NCBI RefSeq assembly: GCF_029813775.1
Contig: NZ_JARVKW010000001.1
Span: forward strand, 2,501-66,500
From: Streptomyces sp. DH24
Lineage (GTDB): Bacteria; Actinomycetota; Actinomycetes; Streptomycetales; Streptomycetaceae
Direction: 5' to 3'
Length of the DNA: 64,000 nucleotides
The translations under genes were made by a program, and so were the position numbers. Under the pieces are notes generated by a model. That model saw only the letters and a list, made by a program, of their open reading frames with translations. It searched no databases and was not told where the DNA came from. Below, piece by piece: positions 16,984-24,704 of the stretch (positions are counted from its first letter, which is position 1; every line of letters starts with the position of its first letter).

Positions 16984-17025
16984 CCCCCTAGGGGATGGGG
17001 GGCCAGCCCCACCATCCCCTGGGGG
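16984..17025 (-). terminator. Hairpin ending the MFS/micro-protein operon
   Basis: GGGGATGG (16991-16998) pairs with CCATCCCC (17012-17019). An inner GGGG/CCCC stem and flanking C/G runs extend the structure. It lies downstream of the 38-residue gene on the minus strand. Confidence 0.65.
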
Positions 17026-17043
17026 GCGGCCGGACGAGGGCGG

Positions 17044-17160
17044 TCAGGGCGCCGCGATGGACGCCACCACGCCGATGATCACGAAGATGGCGAAGAACGC
17101 GCCGAAGACGAGCAGCATCTTCTTCTGGCCGTTGCGGGGGTTCGGGTCGAGCACTGGCAT
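17044..17160 (-). CDS. SGM_5486-family transporter-associated micro-protein
   Basis: This is a 38-codon ORF read on the minus strand from ATG 17160 to TGA 17044. The product begins MPVLDPNPRNGQKKMLLVFG and continues as one hydrophobic helix (FFAIFVIIGVVASIAAP). This matches the conserved Streptomyces small protein named SGM_5486 family transporter-associated protein, found next to CynX/NimT-type MFS genes, as here (85 bp downstream). A positively charged stretch before the helix suggests N-in topology. Its role is unknown; a modulator or subunit of the transporter is an inference from conserved linkage. Confidence 0.85.
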   Translation of the reverse strand: MPVLDPNPRNGQKKMLLVFGAFFAIFVIIGVVASIAAP

Positions 17161-17245
17161 ACGGCAAGTCTCGCACCCCGGCGGCCCGGACCCCGTCACG
17201 GGGTGCGCGAACCCGGACGGGGCCGGTGCGTCCGGCCGGCCCGGG

Positions 17246-18586
17246 TCAGCGGGCCGCCTCCTCCTCCACGGTGCGGTCGCGGCCCGCCAGGACGCCCACC
17301 AGCATCTGCGGGATCATCAGGGCGGTCATGAGCGCGATCGGCAGGCCCCAGCCGCCGCTGTGCTGGTAGAGCACGCCCACCAGCAGCGGGCCCGGGATGG
17401 AGATCAGGTAGCCGGTGCTCTGCGCGAAGGCCGACAGCTGGGCGACGCCCGCGCCGGTCCTGGCGCGCATTCCGACCATGGTGAGCGCGAGCGGGAAGGC
17501 GCAGTTGGAGACGCCGAGCAGCAGGGCCCAGGCCAGGGCACCGCCGGCCGGGGCGAAGTACAGGCCGGCGTATCCGGCGAGGCCGCAGACGCCGAGCGCG
17601 AGGACGATCGGGCCCTGGCTGGGCAGCCGGGTCGCCAGGCGCGGGATGACGAAGGCCAGCGGCACGCCCATCACCATGGTGACCGCGAGCAGCAGCCCGG
17701 CGGTGCCCGCGGGCACGCCCGCGTCCCGGAAGATCTGCGCCATCCAGCCCATCGTGATGTAGGCGGCGGTGGCCTGGAGCCCGAAGAACACCGCGAGCGC
17801 CCAGGCGGTACGGCTCCGGGTGATGCGCAGCGCGGGCCGCTCCCCGCCCGTGCCGTCCTGCGGCGCCGGGGACTGTTCGGCGCCCGGCGCGCCCCGGTCC
17901 CGTACGAAGCCGAGCCACGGCAGGACGGCCGCCGCCGCCAGCGCGGCCCACACGGCGAGGCCGGACTGCCAGTTCCCGCCCAGCGCGTCGGTGACGGGCA
18001 CGGTCGCAGCGGCCGCGACGGAGGTGCCGAAGGCGAGGGCCATCGAGTACACGCCGGTCATGGAACCCACGCGGTCGGGGAACCAGCGCTTGACGATGAC
18101 CGGCATCAGGACGTTGCTGACCGCGATGCCCATGAGCGCGAGGGCGCTGGCGGCCAGGAACGCGGGCGTGCTGCCCGCGTACGGGCGTATCAGCAGGCCC
18201 GCGGCGATGGCGGCCATGCCGGCGCAGACGACCGCGCCGGGGCCGAAGCGCCGGGCGAGCCGGGGGGCGGTGACGCCGAAGACCGCGAAGCAGAGCGGGG
18301 GCACGGAGGTGAGCAGCCCCGCCACGCTGCCGCTCATGCCGAGCCCGTCGCGGACCTCTTCGAGGAGCGCGCCGAGGCTGGTGATGGCCGGGCGGAGGTT
18401 CAGGGCGGCCAGCACGATGGCGACGACGAGCAGCCGCACCGTCCACGCGCGCGTGGCGGCCTGCCCGGGTTCCTCCCCGGGCACCGCGGGTTCACGGGCG
18501 CCGGGCACGGCGGCCGCTGTGCGTGTGGTCGTCGTGGTCGTCGTGGTCGTCGTGGACTCCGGTGACCGGTTTTCCTCACTAGCCAT
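17246..18586 (-). CDS. CynX/NimT-family MFS transporter
   Basis: The protein has about 446 residues from ATG 18586 (MASEENRSPES); in-frame ATGs at 18595 and 18598 are alternatives. The N-terminal tail has a run of ten threonines encoded by a GTGGTCGTC-type microsatellite, followed by a 12-helix major facilitator core (LNLRPAITSLGALLEEV, RFGPGAVVCAGMA, RVGSMTGVYSMALAFG). CynX/NimT members export or import cyanate, nitroimidazoles and other compounds; the substrate here is unknown. No Shine-Dalgarno site is visible, and TATGAT lies 7 nt upstream of the ATG, so a leaderless mRNA is possible. The micro-protein gene follows and a GntR regulator diverges. Confidence 0.9.
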   Translation of the reverse strand: MASEENRSPESTTTTTTTTTTRTAAAVPGAREPAVPGEEPGQAATRAWTVRLLVVAIVLAALNLRPAITSLGALLEEVRDGLGMSGSVAGLLTSVPPLCFAVFGVTAPRLARRFGPGAVVCAGMAAIAAGLLIRPYAGSTPAFLAASALALMGIAVSNVLMPVIVKRWFPDRVGSMTGVYSMALAFGTSVAAAATVPVTDALGGNWQSGLAVWAALAAAAVLPWLGFVRDRGAPGAEQSPAPQDGTGGERPALRITRSRTAWALAVFFGLQATAAYITMGWMAQIFRDAGVPAGTAGLLLAVTMVMGVPLAFVIPRLATRLPSQGPIVLALGVCGLAGYAGLYFAPAGGALAWALLLGVSNCAFPLALTMVGMRARTGAGVAQLSAFAQSTGYLISIPGPLLVGVLYQHSGGWGLPIALMTALMIPQMLVGVLAGRDRTVEEEAAR

Positions 18587-18593
18587 GGGGACC

Positions 18594-18628
18594 ATCATAG
18601 AATCATGGGATGATTGGTTGTCCATGAT
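18594..18628. promoter_or_regulatory. Overlapping promoter and candidate GntR operator
   Basis: The inverted repeat ATCATGG (18602-18608) / CCATGAT (18622-18628) is centred between the divergent MFS and GntR genes. On the minus strand, TATGAT (18599-18594) with TGGACA 19 bp upstream forms a plausible promoter for the MFS gene that the repeat would cover. The assignment of the site to the GntR protein is an inference from position. Confidence 0.5.
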
Positions 18629-18668
18629 CCGGCGGTCCGCTGCCGGAGCGGCCGTGCGAAGGTGTGAC

Positions 18669-19364
18669 ATGCCCCTGAGCCATCCCCGGCGTTCCGCGCT
18701 CTCCGAGCAGGTCATCGCCGCGCTGCGCACCCAGATCACCTCGGGCGAGTGGCCCGTCGGCTCCCGCATCCCGACTGAGCCGGAGCTGGTCGAGCAGCTG
18801 GGGGTCGCCCGCAACACGGTCCGCGAGGCCGTCCGCGCCCTCGCGCACAACGGCCTGCTGGACATCCGCCAGGGCTCCGGCACGTACGTCGCGGCGACCA
18901 GTGAGCTGGCCGGCGTGATGCACCGCCGCTTCGCGGGCGCCGACCCGGGTCACATCGCCGAGCTGCGGTCCACGCTGGAGTCGGGCGCCGCGAAGCTGGC
19001 CGCCGAGCGGCGCACGGAGAAGGACCTCAAGCAGCTCGACGCGCTGCTGCTGCGCCGCGAGGAGGCCTGGGAGTCGGGCGACACGGAGGCGTTCGTGACG
19101 GCGGACGCGACCTTCCACCTGGCCGTGGTGTCGGCCTCCCACAACGACGTGATGACGGCGATGTACGCGGACCTCGGCGAGGTGCTGCGGGACTGGCTGC
19201 GCGAGGACGTCGGCGCGGAGCTGACGCCGGAGACGCACATGGACCACACACGGCTGGTCGACGCGATCCGCGCGGGCGACACGGCCGCGGCCGCCGCCGA
19301 GGCGGCGAGCTACCCGTTCCTGTGCCGCCCGGGGCGGTTCAGCTCCCGCGGTTCTGGTGGCTGA
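18669..19364 (+). CDS. GntR-family (FadR/FCD-type) transcriptional regulator
   Basis: The protein has 231 residues. A winged helix-turn-helix spans ~10-75 (LRTQITSGEWPVGSRIPTEP, VARNTVREAVRALAHNGLL, RQGSGTYV). An all-helical FCD ligand-binding domain follows (~85-220) with the metal-binding-type pattern D..FH (DATFHLAVVSASHN) and H in HTRLVDAI. It probably represses the divergent MFS exporter in the absence of an acidic ligand; that is inferred from arrangement. The ATG at 18669 follows GAAGG. Its 3' end overlaps the convergent gene by 26 bp. Confidence 0.92.
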   Translation: MPLSHPRRSALSEQVIAALRTQITSGEWPVGSRIPTEPELVEQLGVARNTVREAVRALAHNGLLDIRQGSGTYVAATSELAGVMHRRFAGADPGHIAELRSTLESGAAKLAAERRTEKDLKQLDALLLRREEAWESGDTEAFVTADATFHLAVVSASHNDVMTAMYADLGEVLRDWLREDVGAELTPETHMDHTRLVDAIRAGDTAAAAAEAASYPFLCRPGRFSSRGSGG

Positions 19365-19722
19365 CCCACACCGCGCGGACCTCCTTCCAGCACCGGCCGG
19401 TGAGCCGTACGGTCTCGGCCGGGCCGGTGTCGGCGGGAGCGCTGTCGGTGTCGAGGTCCCACCAGCGTTCGCACTCGACGTGCAGGCGCACGCGGTCGGT
19501 GTCCACGTACGGGTTGTGGCAGTGGGCGACCGCCTGCGAGCCGCGCACGGCGATCCGGCACTCGGCCCCGAACGGCGTCGGCACGGCGGGCCGCGCGGCC
19601 GCCACGCGCGCGTGCGGCGCCGCCTCGCGCGGCACGCGCGCGTGCGCGAGCGCCTCGCACGGCAGGCTCATCAGAAGGGCTGCGGCTACGGTCACTGAGG
19701 CCAGGCTGTGGATCAGGTGCAC
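19339..19722 (-). CDS. Small secreted cysteine-containing protein, unknown function
   Basis: This 127-residue protein has a signal peptide (HSLASVTVAAALLMSLPCEALA, about 1-26). The mature region has four cysteines (GAECRI, AHCHN, HVECERWW, TGRCWKEV) that could form two disulfides and looks beta-rich. I do not recognise a family. GTG start at 19722 with GAGGAGG 6 nt upstream. Because it overlaps the 3' end of the GntR gene by 26 bp in antisense, both C-termini are constrained. Confidence 0.75.
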   Translation of the reverse strand: MHLIHSLASVTVAAALLMSLPCEALAHARVPREAAPHARVAAARPAVPTPFGAECRIAVRGSQAVAHCHNPYVDTDRVRLHVECERWWDLDTDSAPADTGPAETVRLTGRCWKEVRAVWVSHQNRGS

Positions 19723-19827
19723 AGGGACCTCCTCGGCCGCGCTGGGGAGGGAATCACGCGGTCACCGCGTGCCTCCAGAGTGCGCGGAAGGCCTGGTCCC
19801 CCGCCCGGCCGGCAGGGCCGAACGGGT

Positions 19828-19866
19828 GACGCCCCACTCCCCGCGCGGGGCGGGGAACGGGGCGTC
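19828..19866 (-). terminator. fabG-fabI operon terminator
   Basis: GACGCCCC (19828-19835) and GGGGCGTC (19859-19866) enclose a second nested CCCCGC/GCGGGG hairpin, 26 bp beyond the fabI stop on the minus strand. Confidence 0.65.
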
Positions 19867-19892
19867 CGGGTCGTAGCGACCGGCTGCGGCGA

Positions 19893-20660
19893 TCAGGCGC
19901 CGATGGCGTGCAGACCGCCGTCGACGTGGATGATCTCGCCGGTGGTCTTCGGGAACCAGTCGCTCAGCAGCGCGACGACACCGCGGCCGGCCGGCTCCGG
20001 GTCCTTCAGGTCCCACTCCAGGGGGGCGCGGTCGTCCCACACGGAGGCCAGCTCGCCGAAGCCCGGGATGGACTTGGCGGCCATGGAGCCGAGCGGGCCG
20101 GCCGAGATCAGGTTGCAGCGGATGTTCTGCTTGCCCAGGTCGCGCGCCATGTAGCGGCTGGTGGCCTCCAGGGCGGCCTTGGCCGGGCCCATCCAGTCGT
20201 ACTGCGGCCAGGCGTACTGCGCGTCGAAGGTCAGACCCACGACGGAGCCGCCGCTCTGCATCAGCGGCAGGCAGGCCATGGTCAGCGACTTCAGGGAGAA
20301 CGCCGAGACGTGCATGGCCGTGGCGACCGACTCGAACGGCGTGTTGAGGAAGTTGCCGCCGAGGGCGTCCTGCGGCGCGAAGCCGATGGAGTGCACGACG
20401 CCGTCCAGGCCGCCCAGCTCCTCGCCGACGACGTCCGCGAGGCGGCCGAGGTGCTCGTCGTTGGTGACGTCGAGCTCGACGACCTTGGTGGGCTTGGGCA
20501 GCCGCTTGGCGATGCGCTCGGTCAGCGTGGGCCGCGGGAACGCGGTCAGGATGATCTCGGCACCCTGCTCCTGGGCCAGCTTCGCGGTGTGGAAGGCGAT
20601 GGAGGACTCCATCAGCACACCGGTGATCAGGACGCGCTTGCCCTCGAGAATTCCGCTCAT
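19893..20660 (-). CDS. fabI: Enoyl-[acyl-carrier-protein] reductase (NADH), InhA/FabI type
   Basis: This 255-residue protein catalyses the last reductive step of type II fatty acid elongation. It has the FabI-type cofactor segment LITGVLMESSIAFHTAKLAQ in place of the usual Gly-rich SDR loop, HSIGFAPQDALGG, and the Tyr...Lys pair in YDWMGPAKAALEATSRY. The C-terminal block ends GEIIHVDGGLHAIGA. It lies 5 bp downstream of fabG on the same strand, the arrangement seen in mycobacterial mabA-inhA. It is the expected target of enoyl-reductase inhibitors such as isoniazid-NAD adducts or triclosan in homologues. Confidence 0.97.
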   Translation of the reverse strand: MSGILEGKRVLITGVLMESSIAFHTAKLAQEQGAEIILTAFPRPTLTERIAKRLPKPTKVVELDVTNDEHLGRLADVVGEELGGLDGVVHSIGFAPQDALGGNFLNTPFESVATAMHVSAFSLKSLTMACLPLMQSGGSVVGLTFDAQYAWPQYDWMGPAKAALEATSRYMARDLGKQNIRCNLISAGPLGSMAAKSIPGFGELASVWDDRAPLEWDLKDPEPAGRGVVALLSDWFPKTTGEIIHVDGGLHAIGA

Positions 20661-20665
20661 GGTGA

Positions 20666-21385
20666 TCAGTGACCCATTCCCAGTCCGCCGTCAACGGGAA
20701 TGACGGCTCCAGTGATGTACGAGGCGTCGTCCGAGGCGAGGAACCGCACCGTCGCGGCGATCTCCTCGGGCTGCGCGTAACGGCCGAGGGGCACCTGCGC
20801 CACGATGTTCGACCGCTGCTCGTCGGTGAGCACCTTGGTCATGTCGGTGTCCACGAAGCCGGGCGCGACGACGTTGAAGGTGATGTTGCGCGAGCCGAGC
20901 TCACGGGCGAGGGAGCGCGCGAAGCCGACGAGGCCGGCCTTCGAGGCGGCGTAGTTCGCCTGGCCCGGACCGCCGTACAGGCCGACGACCGACGAGATGA
21001 GCACGACGCGGCCCCTCTTGGCGCGCAGCATGCCGCGGTTGGCGCGCTTGACGACCCGGAAGGTGCCGGTGAGGTTGGTGTCGAGGACGGACGTGAAGTC
21101 CTCCTCGCTCATGCGCATCAGGAGCTGGTCCTTGGTGATGCCGGCGTTGGCGACGAGGACCTCGACCGGGCCGTGCTCGGCCTCGATCTCCTTGTAGGCC
21201 TGCTCCACCTGCTCGGTGTCGGTGATGTCGCACCTGACGGCGAGGCAGCCCAGTTCCGTCAGCGCGGCGGGCGGCTCGCCCGACCGGTACGTGATCGCGA
21301 CCTTGTCGCCGGCCTCGGCGAAAGCGCGGGCGATGGCGAGGCCGATGCCCCGGTTTCCTCCGGTGACGAGAACCGAGCGGCTCAA
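20666..21385 (-). CDS. fabG: 3-oxoacyl-[acyl-carrier-protein] reductase
   Basis: This 239-residue classical SDR has TGGNRGIGLAIARAF, NAGITKDQL, the catalytic serine in LISSVVGLYG and YAASKAGL, and ends ITGAVIPVDGGLGMGH. It reduces beta-ketoacyl-ACP with NADPH and is followed 5 bp later by fabI, forming the fatty acid reductase operon. The start codon appears to be TTG at 21385: the frame-consistent homology starts MSRSVLVTGG there, GGAAAGGG lies ~10 nt upstream, and a nearby GTG is out of frame. Confidence 0.95.
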   Translation of the reverse strand: MSRSVLVTGGNRGIGLAIARAFAEAGDKVAITYRSGEPPAALTELGCLAVRCDITDTEQVEQAYKEIEAEHGPVEVLVANAGITKDQLLMRMSEEDFTSVLDTNLTGTFRVVKRANRGMLRAKRGRVVLISSVVGLYGGPGQANYAASKAGLVGFARSLARELGSRNITFNVVAPGFVDTDMTKVLTDEQRSNIVAQVPLGRYAQPEEIAATVRFLASDDASYITGAVIPVDGGLGMGH

Positions 21386-21638
21386 CGGATCACCCTTTCC
21401 TTAGCGGTCTGACACACCGCCCGAACCATGGGTTACCCCCGGCTTCCAGGCGGCTTCCCGGAAAACCTATCGGTCCCGTACCGGCCGGGGACATTCGGGC
21501 ACCCACAGTGGCTTACGGGACTCACTGTCGGGTCCCTACAGAAACCCGTCGGGCCGCCTCGGGAAAGGTGTGGTCCGCGGGCGGCCCGGAAGGACATGAT
21601 CGGAGGCAGCCAGGTCACGTCCACAGAAAGAGACGCCG

Positions 21639-23162
21639 GTGCCTCATACGATCGACGAAGCCTTCACGGCACTGCCCCTGCGCGCCCTCGCCGACGCCGC
21701 GCTCGCCCGGGCGCGGGCCCTGGGGGCGGAACACGCGGACTTCCGCTTCGAGCGGGTGCGCAGTGCCTCCTGGCGGCTGCGGGACGCCAAGCCGTCCGGG
21801 TCGTCGGACACCACCGACCTCGGATACGCGGTGCGGGTCGTGCACGGCGGCACCTGGGGGTTCGCCTCGGGTGTCGACCTGTCCATGGACGCCGCCGCGA
21901 AGGTCGCCTCGCAGGCGGTGGCGATGGCGAAGCTGTCCGCGCAGGTGATCAGGGCGGCCGGGTCCGACGAGAGGGTCGAGCTGGCCGACGAGCCGGTGCA
22001 CGCCGACCGGACGTGGGTCTCGTCGTACGAGATCGACCCGTTCACCGTGCCGGACGAGGAGAAGGCCGGGCTGCTCGCCGAGTGGAGCGCGCGGCTGCTG
22101 GCGGCGGACGGGGTCGACCACGTCGACGCCTCGCTGCTCACCGTCCACGAGAACAAGTTCTACGCGGACACGGCCGGCACCGTGACCACGCAGCAGCGGG
22201 TGCGGCTGCACCCGCAGCTCACGGCGGTGGCGGTGGACGGCTCCAGCGGCGAGTTCGACTCGATGCGGACCATCGCGCCGCCCGTCGGCCGCGGCTGGGA
22301 GTACCTGACGGGCACCGGCTGGGACTGGGAGTCCGAGCTCGCCGAACTGCCGGAGCTGCTCGCCGAGAAGATGCGCGCCCCGAGCGTCCGCGCCGGGACG
22401 TACGACCTGGTCGTCGACCCGTCCAACCTGTGGCTGACGATCCACGAGTCCATCGGGCACGCCACCGAGCTGGACCGGGCCCTCGGCTACGAGGCCGCCT
22501 ACGCGGGCACGTCCTTCGCCACGTTCGACCAGCTCGGCAGGCTGAGGTACGGCTCGGAGCTGATGAACGTCACCGGTGACCGCACCGCCGAGCACGGCCT
22601 GGCGACCATCGGGTACGACGACGAGGGCGTCGAGGCGCAGTCCTGGGACCTGGTGAAGGACGGGGTGCTGACCGGTTACCAGCTGGACCGCAGGATCGCC
22701 CGGCTGACCGGGTTCGAGCGGTCCAACGGGTGTGCGTACGCCGACTCCCCGGGGCACGTGCCGGTGCAGCGCATGGCCAACGTGTCGCTCAGGCCGGACC
22801 CGGCCGGGATGTCGACCGAGGACCTCATCGGGAGCGTGGAGCGGGGCATCTACGTCGTCGGCGACCGGTCGTGGTCCATCGACATGCAGCGCTACAACTT
22901 CCAGTTCACCGGGCAGCGCTTCTTCAGGATCGAGAACGGCAGGCTCGCCGGGCAGCTGCGCGACGTCGCCTACCAGGCGACCACCACCGACTTCTGGGGC
23001 TCCATGGCGGCCGTCGGCGGCCCCCAGACGTACGTGCTGGGCGGCGCGTTCAACTGCGGCAAGGCCCAGCCCGGCCAGGTCGCGGCCGTGTCGCACGGCT
23101 GCCCGTCCGCCCTCTTCAGGGGCGTCAACATCCTCAACACCACGCAGGAGGCCGGTCGATGA
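21639..23162 (+). CDS. tldD: TldD-family metalloprotease subunit
   Basis: This 507-residue protein belongs to the TldD/PmbA family. The zinc site HExxxH is present as H269-E-S-I-G-H274 (WLTIHESIGHATELD), so this is the catalytic subunit. Conserved downstream blocks include VLTGYQLDRR, NVSLRPDPA and the C-terminal FNCGKAQPGQ. TldD/TldE heterodimers degrade unfolded peptides and process antibiotics such as microcin B17 in E. coli; the substrate here is unknown. The GTG at 21639 is the start. The stop overlaps an ATG (ATGA) that opens a 29-codon ORF before tldE. Confidence 0.95.
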   Translation: MPHTIDEAFTALPLRALADAALARARALGAEHADFRFERVRSASWRLRDAKPSGSSDTTDLGYAVRVVHGGTWGFASGVDLSMDAAAKVASQAVAMAKLSAQVIRAAGSDERVELADEPVHADRTWVSSYEIDPFTVPDEEKAGLLAEWSARLLAADGVDHVDASLLTVHENKFYADTAGTVTTQQRVRLHPQLTAVAVDGSSGEFDSMRTIAPPVGRGWEYLTGTGWDWESELAELPELLAEKMRAPSVRAGTYDLVVDPSNLWLTIHESIGHATELDRALGYEAAYAGTSFATFDQLGRLRYGSELMNVTGDRTAEHGLATIGYDDEGVEAQSWDLVKDGVLTGYQLDRRIARLTGFERSNGCAYADSPGHVPVQRMANVSLRPDPAGMSTEDLIGSVERGIYVVGDRSWSIDMQRYNFQFTGQRFFRIENGRLAGQLRDVAYQATTTDFWGSMAAVGGPQTYVLGGAFNCGKAQPGQVAAVSHGCPSALFRGVNILNTTQEAGR

Positions 23163-23255
23163 GCGCCCGCACCGAGGTCGGCCGGGGGTCCGGGGGTTGT
23201 CCCCCGGAACAGCACAGTCTCAACACCACGCAGGAGGCCGGTCGATGAGCGCCCG
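23133..23255 (+). repeat. 37-bp direct repeats spanning the tldD stop/tldE start, 86-bp period
   Basis: An identical 37-bp sequence, beginning CTCAACACCACGCAGGAGGC and ending at ATGAGCGCCCG, occurs at 23133-23169 and 23219-23255. Each copy carries the last nine tldD codons, an AGGAGG site, an ATGA junction and the first tldE codons. The 49 bp between them contain a perfect hairpin, TCCGGGGG (23189-23196) / CCCCCGGA (23201-23208). Confidence 0.95.
23159..23248 (+). CDS. 29-residue mini-ORF created by duplication between tldD and tldE
   Basis: The ATG at 23159 overlaps the tldD TGA and its own TGA at 23246-23248 overlaps the tldE ATG, so ribosomes could pass tldD - mini-ORF - tldE by coupled reinitiation. 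The product begins MSARTEVGRGSGGCPPEQ and ends with the nine residues LNTTQEAGR, identical to the TldD C-terminus; its first four residues equal those of TldE. AGGAGG precedes its ATG. It is probably a by-product of duplication rather than a selected protein, but it should be translated. Confidence 0.55.
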   Translation: MSARTEVGRGSGGCPPEQHSLNTTQEAGR

Positions 23256-24639
23256 TGTCAGCAAGCCCCACGAGATCGTCGAGCGCGCCCTCGGCCTGTC
23301 CCGCGCGGACGGCTGTGTCGTCATCGCCGACGAGCACTCCACCGCCAACCTGCGCTGGGCGGGCAACGCGCTCACCACGAACGGTGTGACGCGCGGGCGG
23401 ACGCTCACCGTCGTCGCGACCGTCGACGGCAAGGAGGGCACCGCCTCCGGCGTCGTGTCCCGGTCGGCGGTCACGGCCGACGACCTGGAGCCGCTGGTGC
23501 GGGCCGCCGAGGCCGCCGCGCGGGGTGCCGCGCCCGCCGAGGACGCGCAGCCGCTCGTGACGGGCGTGGCGCCGTCGCCGGAGTTCACGGAGGCGCCGGC
23601 CGAGACGTCGTCCGCGGTGTTCGGCGACTTCGCGCCGGCGCTCGGTGAGGCGTTCGCACGCGCGCGTGCCGGTGGCCGCGAGTTGTACGGCTTCGCCAAC
23701 CACGAGATGGTCTCCAGCTATCTGGGCACCTCCACGGGCCTGCGGCTGCGGCACGACCAGCCGAACGGCACGCTGGAGCTGAACGCCAAGTCGCCGGACC
23801 GCGCCCGGTCGGCGTGGGCGGGCCGCTCGACCCGGGACTTCAAGGACGTCGACCCGGCGGCGCTGGACGCCGAGCTGGCCGTACGCCTGGGCTGGGCCGA
23901 GCGGCGGATCGAGCTGCCGGCCGGCCGGTACGAGACGCTGCTGCCGCCGACGGCCGTGGCGGACCTGCTGATCTACCAGATGTGGTCGGCGTCGGGCCGG
24001 GACGCGGCGGAGGGCCGCACGGTGTTCTCCAAGCCGGGCGGCGGCACGCGCGTGGGCGAGCGGCTGACCGGTCTGCCGCTGACGCTGCGCAGCGATCCGC
24101 ACGAGCCGGGTCTGCAGTCGGCGCCGTTCGTGATCGCGCACTCCTCCGGCGGTGACCAGTCGGTGTTCGACAACGGGCTGCCGCTGACCGCCACGGAGTG
24201 GATGCGCCGGGGCGAGCTGACGCACCTGACGACCAGCAGGCACAGCGCCGGTCTGACCGGGCTGCCGGTGGCGCCGGGCATCGAGAACCTGATCCTGGAC
24301 GGCGGCGAGGACCGCTCGCTGGACGAGATGGTCGCGGACACCGGGCGCGGGCTGCTGCTGACCTGCCTGTGGTACATCCGCGAGGTCGACCCGGCGACCC
24401 TGCTGCTGACCGGGCTGACCCGGGACGGCGTCTACCTCGTCGAGAACGGCGAGGTGACCGGCGAGGTCAACAACTTCCGGTTCAACGAGTCGCCGGTCGG
24501 CCTGCTGGGGCGGGCCACGGAGGCGGGACGCACGGAGCAGACCCTGCCGCGGGAGTGGAGCGACTGGTTCACCCGGGCCGCGATGCCGCCGCTCAGGGTC
24601 CCGGATTTCAATATGAGCTCTGTCAGCCGGGGCGTATAA
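23245..24639 (+). CDS. tldE: TldE/PmbA-family subunit
   Basis: This 464-residue TldD/PmbA-family protein lacks the HExxxH zinc motif, so it is the non-catalytic TldE (PmbA) partner. Family blocks include NLRWAGNALTTNGVTRGR, YETLLPPTAVADLL, GLQSAPFVIAHSS and GVYLVENGEVTGEVNNFRFN. ATG 23245 is coupled to the preceding mini-ORF stop and has AGGAGG upstream. The TATAAC that may be the tyrS -10 element overlaps its stop codon. Confidence 0.94.
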   Translation: MSARVSKPHEIVERALGLSRADGCVVIADEHSTANLRWAGNALTTNGVTRGRTLTVVATVDGKEGTASGVVSRSAVTADDLEPLVRAAEAAARGAAPAEDAQPLVTGVAPSPEFTEAPAETSSAVFGDFAPALGEAFARARAGGRELYGFANHEMVSSYLGTSTGLRLRHDQPNGTLELNAKSPDRARSAWAGRSTRDFKDVDPAALDAELAVRLGWAERRIELPAGRYETLLPPTAVADLLIYQMWSASGRDAAEGRTVFSKPGGGTRVGERLTGLPLTLRSDPHEPGLQSAPFVIAHSSGGDQSVFDNGLPLTATEWMRRGELTHLTTSRHSAGLTGLPVAPGIENLILDGGEDRSLDEMVADTGRGLLLTCLWYIREVDPATLLLTGLTRDGVYLVENGEVTGEVNNFRFNESPVGLLGRATEAGRTEQTLPREWSDWFTRAAMPPLRVPDFNMSSVSRGV

Positions 24640-24653
24640 CCTCGTAGGCGTTC

Positions 24654-24675
24654 GCAGCCGGAGTCACCCGGCTGC
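24654..24675 (+). promoter_or_regulatory. Hairpin in the tyrS leader
   Basis: GCAGCCGG (24654-24661) pairs with CCGGCTGC (24668-24675) 30 bp before the tyrS GTG. A TATAAC at 24635-24640, overlapping the tldE stop, is a possible -10 box. No T-box specifier structure is apparent in this short leader. Confidence 0.4.
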
Positions 24676-24704
24676 CCGAAGATCACCAAGGAGACACGAG
24701 AACC

